Origin: Methanobacteriaceae archaeon
Lineage (GTDB): Archaea; Methanobacteriota; Methanobacteria; Methanobacteriales; Methanobacteriaceae
Direction: 5' to 3'
NCBI GenBank assembly: GCA_017883605.1
Contig: JADGNH010000005.1
Span: 1-30,609, forward strand
Length of the DNA stretch: 30,609 nucleotides
Shown here: piece by piece, positions 25,445-30,609 of the stretch
Numbering within the stretch: position 1 is the stretch's first letter
How the letters are laid out: every line of letters starts with the position of its first letter
The notes under the pieces: model-generated
The model's database searches: none
Told to the model about the DNA's origin: nothing
What the model saw: the letters and a program-made list of their open reading frames with translations, nothing else
Program-made: the position numbers and the translations under genes

Positions 25445-25576
25445 CTATTTAATCCTCAAAAAGCTGGCGTTAACCGCCACAATCACCGTGCTCAGAGACA
25501 TTAAAACAGCCCCCATAGCCGGGCTTAAAAGTATTCTCCAGGAGTGACCAATAAACAATGCAGAGGGATAGATTGG
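25445..25576 (-). pseudogene. C-terminal remnant of a copper-type P-ATPase
   Basis: The minus strand reads YPSALFIGHSWRILLSPAMG then AVLMSLSTVIVAVNASFL and ends at a TAG (25445-25447). The LSPAMGA...MSLSTVIVAVNA pattern is the hallmark last transmembrane segments of copper-transporting P1B ATPases (CopA). Only about 43 codons are open; upstream is a TAA (25577-25579) and no trace of the ~600 further residues (CPC motif, DKTGT). So this is a relic, likely left by deletion. No start or ribosome site is present. Confidence 0.75.
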
Positions 25577-26030
25577 TTACATTATTTCTTTAATGCTAAT
25601 ATTATATTTTTTAAACATTACCTAATTTATCAATTTAGAAGATTATTCTAGAAATTATCATACACATCTAATAGGGACTTTATTTAAAAGAAAGGTTTAT
25701 TTTTTTAAGTAGTAGCCCACCAATTCTTTTTTTTTAATCCAGGGAATTGAATAATGTAAAAGGGTTAGATAAATAGTAAAAATTGATAGGATAATCCCCC
25801 CCCCTAAGCGGTCAAAACAGGTCTTTTTTTAAGATTTTTTGGTTATTTAAAAAACAATTGATCATCAGAATATAAAATTATAGGAGTTTTTTTAAAGAAA
25901 GTGAATTTTATTAAACAAACTTTTATCCTAAAAAAACACATAATTATAATTAGAAACCAGAGCACTGTATGTAAAATAAAAAGACAGTAAATAGTTGAAA
26001 TTTACCACACTAATTAAGGAAAGTATAGGA
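25577..26030. other. 454-bp AT-rich spacer, no gene seen
   Basis: Between the ATPase remnant and the frameshifted nucleotidyltransferase gene. Features are a C9 homopolymer (25796-25804) in a very AT-rich setting, followed by aagcggtcaaaacaggtc and long T-runs. No convincing frame, tRNA or repeat array. Confidence 0.5.
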
Positions 26031-26347
26031 ATGTTGACTTCACAGGAAATATTAAAAAAGATCCAGGAGAATATGGAGGAAATCAGGAAATTTGGCATCA
26101 GAAAGATAGGCTTATTTGGCTCTTATATCAAAGATGAGCAAAAAATGGGGAGTGAAATAGACATTCTGGTGGAATTTGAAGGAGATAAGAAACCTTTGAC
26201 AACTACATGGATCTTAAATTCTTTTTAGGAGATCTATTTGACTCCAAAATTGATTTAGTGATTGTTGAAGCTTTAAAACCTGATTTAAAACCATATATCC
26301 TGGAGAGTGTTAAATATACCTCGAATCTGACAAAGGGGAGTGGTTAA
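26031..26347 (+). pseudogene. Frameshifted MNT-type nucleotidyltransferase
   Basis: From the ATG at 26031 (AAGGA upstream) the protein begins MLTSQEILKKIQENMEEIRK and carries RKIGLFGSYIKDEQKMGSEI plus DILVEFEGD, the MNT fold signature. The first catalytic Asp of DxD is Glu here. This frame stops at 26228. In the +1 frame the natural continuation FDNYMDLKFFLGDLFDSKID, then LVIVEALKPDLKPYILES runs to a TAA at 26345-26347. One base missing near 26188-26194 (aagaaacc) would restore the whole ~105-residue protein. It resembles MntA antitoxins; the partner HEPN gene is absent. It could also be a sequencing error. Confidence 0.8.
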
Positions 26348-26348
26348 A

Positions 26349-26783
26349 ATGATTGACAAAAAAGAACTTGTAGATTTGATAGAAAACTCAGAATTAGAGA
26401 AGACACAGGGAGATAAGGATATTTGGCAGAAACATATTTATTTAGATGATAATAATGTGCTGATCGTTGGTTATGAAGAAAAAGAGGTAACTGATAAGCA
26501 AGATACTGAAGAAGAAACCATTAAAAACTATTATTGGTATTGGGAGCTTAGAGATTCACAAACGTGGAATATTCTATTTGAAAATCATGACAAAATTTTT
26601 AGTTTTTGTGAATCTGAAATGGGAAGCTACAGTGATCAAGAACGGGTAGAAGACGTAGTTGGCGATATTGATGAGGCAGAAGTATGTGGCTGGAGTGAAA
26701 AAGACTTGATTGAAGATATTTCTGAAGATATCGCTGATAAAGTACTTGAATGGTTAAAAACTATCAAAAGAGGAGGAGAATAA
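26349..26783 (+). CDS. Acidic orphan protein coupled to MNT gene
   Basis: The protein has 144 residues, is highly acidic and has many Trp and Tyr (YYWYWELRDSQTWNI, CGWSEKDLI, DKVLEWLKTI). No known domain is visible; in particular it lacks the RxxxxH motif of HEPN toxins, the usual MNT partner. The ATG at 26349 is one base after the MNT stop, with GGGGAG 8 bp before it inside the MNT gene, so the two were co-translated. The open frame also reaches a GTG at 26340. Role unknown: it could be a toxin, an immunity protein or a host gene placed there by chance. Confidence 0.65.
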   Translation: MIDKKELVDLIENSELEKTQGDKDIWQKHIYLDDNNVLIVGYEEKEVTDKQDTEEETIKNYYWYWELRDSQTWNILFENHDKIFSFCESEMGSYSDQERVEDVVGDIDEAEVCGWSEKDLIEDISEDIADKVLEWLKTIKRGGE

Positions 26784-27217
26784 AGATAATCGAAAAGTCC
26801 ATGAAATTCGGTTCATATCTTTAGGGGACGGTCTTTTTTCCTTTTTTTTAAAGTAGAAGATCATAGCTTTCTAGAAATGCCCTTCTCTGCTTCTTACGTT
26901 CGGTGATGATGGTCACTAGTTGTCCAGAGAATTCATTAAAATCTTTTTTTATTTTTTTAATTTACGCTTTTAAAAGATATTGTTCGTTTCTCTGTTCTAT
27001 GGCCTTTCTAGTAGTTTTGATAAAGTGCCTGCCTATGATCAGGTGCAATAAAAGGAATGAATGCTAAATTGATTAAATTAATCTTCAAGACTCCCATGAT
27101 AATACTAGAAATCTTTAATAACTATTATCAACATAAAGTATTTAGGTGAAATACCGCAATTAGATGAAATTGGAATAAATTGGATTGAATATATGATTTG
27201 TTGGAGAGTGGAAAAAT
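26784..27217. other. 434-bp spacer with a possible gene remnant
   Basis: T-rich termination signal (26832-26849) after the acidic gene, then a possible minus-strand relic (26848-27063, listed separately), then AT-rich DNA leading to the PRC-barrel gene, whose ribosome site is GGAGAG. Confidence 0.5.
26848..27063 (-). pseudogene. Possible remnant of an unrecognised gene
   Basis: In one minus-strand frame about 71 codons are open except for a single TAA (26962-26964). Before it the frame reads HFIKTTRKAIEQRNEQYLL, after it FNEFSGQLVTIITERKKQRR and AFLESYDLL up to TAA at 26848-26850. The charged, helix-like composition and G+C content are higher than in the flanks and look coding, but a family is not recognised and there is no start signal. 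Chance remains possible. Confidence 0.3.
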
Positions 27218-27457
27218 ATGAAAATATCAGATGAATTGATTGGTAAAGATGTTATAGACGAGTCTGGAGACCTAGTGGGGTTAGTAAACGAAGTAGAATG
27301 GGATTTTGAAACCAACACAGTAAAATCTATTCATTTAAAAGAAGCGGGGATATCAGCAAAAATTGGTCTAGGCGATAAAAAAATAGTACCCTATGAAATG
27401 ATTGAAACTATTGGCGATAAAGTTCTAATTAAAGGCAGAGTTTTCAAGACTGAATAA
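27218..27457 (+). CDS. PRC-barrel domain protein
   Basis: This 79-residue protein is a single PRC-barrel: ISDELIGKDVIDESGDLVGL is the opening strand pair, and KIVPYEMIETIGDKVLIKG closes it. Such small barrels occur in archaea as single domains and are thought to mediate protein or RNA interactions; no enzymatic role is implied. The ATG follows TTGGAGAG. It is the first of a plus-strand run (27218-28674) with Hsp20, a membrane protein and a tiny peptide, spaced 27-81 bp apart, which suggests co-expression. Confidence 0.85.
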   Translation: MKISDELIGKDVIDESGDLVGLVNEVEWDFETNTVKSIHLKEAGISAKIGLGDKKIVPYEMIETIGDKVLIKGRVFKTE

Positions 27458-27525
27458 TTATTTGCTGTTTTGAAAATTTGATTTAATATTTTTTTTTTAT
27501 CAAAAACAAAATTTGGAGGGGGAAA

Positions 27526-28092
27526 ATGGTAGATGAAGACGAAATGAAACAGAAAATGGGTGACATTAAATCAAGTGCTTCTGAGACAAAAGAGGATGTT
27601 GGTGATAGGATAAACGAAATGAAGGAAGGTGCCATGGATAAAAAGGATGATATGCAAGAAGAAGTTGGAAAAAGGAGGACGCAGGCAGAGAAGTTGTTGA
27701 ATGAAATAATGAACACTATTAAAGTCAAGCAAGTAGAAGTTGGAAAAACATTATCAGATTACACAACACCCCTCCAAAAACCACCAGCAGACGTTATTGA
27801 AACCAATGATACCATAATAATAAAAATAGACCTTCCAAGTGTAACAAAGGAAGACATTGATATTGGAATTGCAGGTGAAAGTATAGATATCATGGCAAAG
27901 TTCGAAGAGATAAGTGAAGGTGAAGACATCAATTACATCCAAAAAGAGAGGAGTTACGGTGAAACAAAAAGAACCATAAAACTTCCGTCAGAAATAAAGG
28001 TTAAAGAAGCATCAGCTAACTTCAAAGACTCTGTTTTAACCATTAAACTGCCTAAAATAGAAAGAGAAGTACATAAAATTGATATTAACTAA
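27526..28092 (+). CDS. Small heat-shock protein (Hsp20) with charged N-terminal arm
   Basis: The C-terminal half (residues ~88-180) is an alpha-crystallin domain: ETNDTIIIKIDLPSVTKEDI opens it, ASANFKDSVLTIKLPK is the conserved A-x-x-x-n-G-v-L-like strand, and the tail KIDIN carries the I-x-I-type motif that docks to neighbouring subunits. The first ~75 residues are almost entirely charged helix (KQKMGDIKSSASETKEDVGD) and resemble stress-induced YtxH/CsbD-like or apolipoprotein-like helices. Usual archaeal Hsp20 is ~140-150 residues, so this 188-residue form has an extra arm. GGAGGGGG precedes the ATG. Confidence 0.88.
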   Translation: MVDEDEMKQKMGDIKSSASETKEDVGDRINEMKEGAMDKKDDMQEEVGKRRTQAEKLLNEIMNTIKVKQVEVGKTLSDYTTPLQKPPADVIETNDTIIIKIDLPSVTKEDIDIGIAGESIDIMAKFEEISEGEDINYIQKERSYGETKRTIKLPSEIKVKEASANFKDSVLTIKLPKIEREVHKIDIN

Positions 28093-28119
28093 ACCCATTT
28101 TTTTAATGGAGATGGTCTA

Positions 28120-28515
28120 TTGGTAAGTGTTGGAGCGGTGGTTGAAGGGTTTGTTTTGGCCATTATATTTACGGTAGTTTTATCAATTCTGGGTGTTGGA
28201 TCAGTTCTGGGATTTCCGGTTGCCATAGTTGGTTTCCTACTGGCAGGTATAATTGTGGGTTACATCTCCTATGGCGGCATTATTGATGGGGTGATTAATG
28301 GAGCACTTATGGCTGTTGCAGGTGCAATAATCTTGTGGATACTAAGCTTATTCAAAGGTCAAATTGCTGCATTTTCTGCACAGTTATCAACCTATGTCCC
28401 ATTAAACACACCGCAAGAAATAATATTTGTAATAGTCGTGGGCGCAATAGGCGGTGCAGTTGGCTCTCTACTACTAGGATTAACTCGAAGAAACCATAGA
28501 GATCGGAGAGACTGA
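28120..28515 (+). CDS. DUF5518-like membrane protein
   Basis: The 131-residue protein is nearly all hydrophobic, with four membrane segments (about 7-27, 28-50, 56-78 and 101-125) separated by Gly-rich turns (GFLLAGIIVGYISYGGIIDG). The Gly/Ala-rich pattern matches archaeal DUF5518 membrane proteins of unknown role. The start is TTG at 28120, with GGAG (28108-28111) eight bases upstream and no better ATG. It ends with a basic tail (TRRNHRDRRD). It lies 27 bp after hsp20, so the pair likely shares a transcript. Confidence 0.75.
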   Translation: MVSVGAVVEGFVLAIIFTVVLSILGVGSVLGFPVAIVGFLLAGIIVGYISYGGIIDGVINGALMAVAGAIILWILSLFKGQIAAFSAQLSTYVPLNTPQEIIFVIVVGAIGGAVGSLLLGLTRRNHRDRRD

Positions 28516-28596
28516 TACGGCAATAATGATTGAATGAATATTAGTTAAATGGATGAATATTAGTTAAAATGGATGAATAAAAAAGGAGTGGAAAGC

Positions 28597-28674
28597 ATGG
28601 GAAGAAGCATTTTATATTATCTTGTCGTTATAATCATTATTATAATCATTTTAAGGTTTTTAGGGATTTTTTAG
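28597..28674 (+). CDS. 25-residue hydrophobic single-span peptide
   Basis: A very short gene: MGRSILYYLVVIIIIIIILR then FLGIF, stop at 28672-28674. The ATG is preceded by AAAAGGAG with ideal spacing, which argues that it is translated. One positively charged residue at each end would orient a single membrane span. It follows the DUF5518-like gene after 81 bp that contain a duplicated tggatgaatattagttaaa segment. A palindromic T-run follows the stop. No family recognised; tiny membrane proteins of this type occur in stress operons. Confidence 0.6.
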   Translation: MGRSILYYLVVIIIIIIILRFLGIF

Positions 28675-28692
28675 ACGGTAAATAGGAATAAT

Positions 28693-28712
28693 CAATTTTT
28701 TTTTTTTAATTG
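28693..28712 (+). terminator. T-run terminator after the 25-residue gene
   Basis: Twelve T residues (28696-28707) flanked by caatt/aattg, 19 bp after the stop codon. It separates the hsp20 gene group from the PLD-type gene. Confidence 0.6.
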
Positions 28713-28756
28713 TTAAATATTTTTATATCCTATTAAAAGAATATTCAGTGACTAAA

Positions 28757-30609
28757 ATGACAGACATCACCTTTAAAGGACGTTTAATAGATACAGATGG
28801 GAATATACTGACGAATCATAAAGTTGTTCTATGGTATCTTGATCCTAACCCACTTATACTGGACAGGGAACTTGGAAAAACCTTAACAGATTCTGAAGGT
28901 GAATTCAGGTTTTCATATCCACCTGATCCGAACCAATTTCTTTTTGATAACAAATCTGCTAAAATTAAAGTGGAGATCAGGTTCCAAGAGGAAAAAATAT
29001 TTGAAACCATCTTTACAGGTAACTTTAACGGCGAAGTTATAGATTTCGGAATTATAGAAGTTAAAGGCCCCAACCGGGGAGTAAAAGGGAGAGTATTAGA
29101 TGAAAATGGTAAACCCCTGTCTGGTTTGGTTGTTGTAGCATTGGGTGGTGGGAAGATAGAATCCTCTATTAAGGATAGTCGTGCCATGAAACTGGCAGAT
29201 AAGCTTTCACCAGTATCGCTTAGCAATGATTTAGAACTGGGCACTTCTCAAACGGATAAAAACGGTTTTTATGAAATTTTATATCCTCCCAGTCAATATA
29301 CTAATGTTTTAAATGAAAAACCAGATATTGTGGTGGTTGTTAAAGATGTATTAGGTGTGGCTGAGCTTTTCAAAACAGAAAAATACTCCGCTGTAACTGA
29401 AACCATAAAAAAAATCGAAGATATTACCCTCCCCCGGGACTGGGCCGGCGGATGGTTCGTAACCTTAGGCGGTTCTGAAAAGTCAAGGTTTTCATCAGAT
29501 AACCATCTGGAGATATTGATTGATAACCAGATCGAACTGGAAAGGTTGGTCCAATCTATTAACCATGCAAAATCCTTTGTTTATCTTACACAGTTTGAGT
29601 TCGACCCACATTTGGTGGCGACCTTCAAATCTGATGAGGAATTAACTCCTAAAGACGTCCTGGTAGAGGTTCTTCGAAGGGCAGGTGAAAGGGGAGTTGA
29701 TATAAAAATAATCTTGAATGAAAATCTGGCTCTTCAAGATAGCTACCATGAAATTGAAGACTATTTCAAATCCAGTGGAGTTGAAGTAAGACAATTTAAA
29801 TCCACCGGTCTCCATGTGATGCATGCCAAAACCCTGGTTGTTGACGGGCAAGAAGCATTTGTTATTGGGTCTCCTTTTATACCGGATTACTGGGACACAT
29901 CCCATCATTTAATTAACGATCCCCGCCGCGAACCAGAGGGTGTGAGACCCGTCCACGACATATCTGTGAAACTGAAGGGAGGATCTGTAAATTATGTTGA
30001 GGAGTTTTTCATTGAAATGTGGAATTACATTTCTAAGGAAGATTACCATGGAAAAGGAAAATTAAATCCACGTTCCAAACCCCCAGCTTCAGGAGAAGCT
30101 CCGGTTCAAATTGCCAGATCAATCACGCCTGAAACTCTATCTAAAAAGGGGGAGTTAGGCATATATGAAGGTTATAGAAAGGCCATAGCAGAGGCTAAAG
30201 ATTATATATACCTAGAAAACCAGTTTTTCACCAATAAGAGTATTATAAAAGCCCTGAAAAATGCCATGGATAACAAACCTGATCTTCAGGTGATTGTGGT
30301 CCTGAATGAAAACCCTGACAATCCCGGATATAAAAAATGGCAGAACCAGTGTATTGAAAGACTGGGAATAAAGTCTGTAGAAGATGTATTAGAACACCCC
30401 CAAATAGGATTGTTCACACTGTGGTCGGTGGGATGGGGGGATGATCAGTTTAAGATACAACCTATATACGTGCACAGTAAAGCGGCTTTGGTGGATGATC
30501 TATGGGCCACTGTAGGTACGGCCAACCTGGATGGTTCGTCCCTCACCCATGTAAATGAACTTAAAGGTTTTTATGACGCAAAATTTCAAAGAAACATTGA
30601 ATTGAACGT
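28757..30609 (+). CDS. Phospholipase D-type protein with two N-terminal beta domains (cut by window end)
   Basis: The frame is open from the ATG at 28757 to the end, so at least 617 residues exist. Residues 1-~110 (FKGRLIDTDGNILTNHKVVL, TDSEGEFRFSYPP) and ~113-215 (GVKGRVLDENGKPLSGLVVV, TDKNGFYEILYPP) are two carboxypeptidase-regulatory/transthyretin-like beta sandwiches. Two phospholipase D motifs follow: HAKTLVVD (His356, Lys358) and HSKAALVDD (His573, Lys575) with GTANLDGSS. Both HxKxxxxD motifs are intact, so the enzyme may be active on phospholipids or nucleic acids. No signal peptide is visible. Not in an obvious operon: a terminator precedes it. Confidence 0.85.
   Translation, partial: MTDITFKGRLIDTDGNILTNHKVVLWYLDPNPLILDRELGKTLTDSEGEFRFSYPPDPNQFLFDNKSAKIKVEIRFQEEKIFETIFTGNFNGEVIDFGIIEVKGPNRGVKGRVLDENGKPLSGLVVVALGGGKIESSIKDSRAMKLADKLSPVSLSNDLELGTSQTDKNGFYEILYPPSQYTNVLNEKPDIVVVVKDVLGVAELFKTEKYSAVTETIKKIEDITLPRDWAGGWFVTLGGSEKSRFSSDNHLEILIDNQIELERLVQSINHAKSFVYLTQFEFDPHLVATFKSDEELTPKDVLVEVLRRAGERGVDIKIILNENLALQDSYHEIEDYFKSSGVEVRQFKSTGLHVMHAKTLVVDGQEAFVIGSPFIPDYWDTSHHLINDPRREPEGVRPVHDISVKLKGGSVNYVEEFFIEMWNYISKEDYHGKGKLNPRSKPPASGEAPVQIARSITPETLSKKGELGIYEGYRKAIAEAKDYIYLENQFFTNKSIIKALKNAMDNKPDLQVIVVLNENPDNPGYKKWQNQCIERLGIKSVEDVLEHPQIGLFTLWSVGWGDDQFKIQPIYVHSKAALVDDLWATVGTANLDGSSLTHVNELKGFYDAKFQRNIELN

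Noticed and set aside
25577..26030. Insertion sequence between the ATPase relic and the MNT gene
   Set aside because: No transposase frame, terminal inverted repeats or target duplication could be seen.
27033..27095. Minus-strand frame MGVLKINLINLAFIPFIA ending at TAG, with possible readthrough
   Set aside because: No ribosome site, no recognised family, and no evidence of pyrrolysine use in this lineage; it also competes with the better relic frame in the same DNA.

Overview
The window looks like the chromosome of a mesophilic, strictly anaerobic methanogenic archaeon of the Methanobacteriales, most likely Methanobacterium or a close relative. The assignment rests on gene types, not on a database search. 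The supporting genes are an archaeal PheT, archaeal SecF/SecD, an Archaea-specific RecJ-like protein with a DnaJ-type zinc finger, a PyrI regulatory subunit, a rubrerythrin-desulfoferrodoxin pair, and AT-rich spacers with archaeal TATA elements. Most genes have clear GGAGG/GGTGA-type ribosome binding sites, and these decide several starts.

Layout. 1-810: the end of a membrane protein and a small anchored Ser/Thr/Asn-rich protein. 999-4544: argJ, argB and argC in order, separated by 200-240 bp AT-rich spacers. 4774-5268: a flavodoxin. 5474-7620: secF-secD, overlapping by ATGA. 7879-8886 (minus): rfbB. 9072-10103: pyrI and a YjbQ-family gene. 10243-13161 (minus): pheT, a small membrane protein and a lipoprotein. 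13545-18796: valS-aroA abutting, then a small GTPase and an endonuclease III homologue. 19262-20244: a nucleotidyltransferase-fold protein and a short membrane-anchored protein. 20744-25244 (minus): the RecJ-like protein, a lipoprotein and the dfx/rbr oxygen-defence pair.

The stretch 25.4-27.1 kb looks like a decayed islet. It holds the last ~40 codons of a copper-type P-ATPase, a frameshifted MNT-type nucleotidyltransferase coupled to an unrecognised acidic protein, and a possible gene remnant. From 27.2 kb comes a stress- or envelope-like run on the plus strand: PRC-barrel protein, Hsp20 with a long charged N-terminus, a DUF5518-like membrane protein, a 25-residue hydrophobic peptide, and a phospholipase D-type protein cut by the window end.

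Most of the window is ordinary core genome. I did not find a convincing complete new defence or mobile system, and saw no CRISPR array, tRNA or rRNA. The most unusual points are two genes whose well-placed ribosome binding sites face non-AUG codons (ACG, AUA), altered catalytic or ligand residues in the endonuclease III and in the nucleotidyltransferase, low-complexity inserts in SecD and ValS, the degraded MNT module, and many short tandem repeats confined to spacers.
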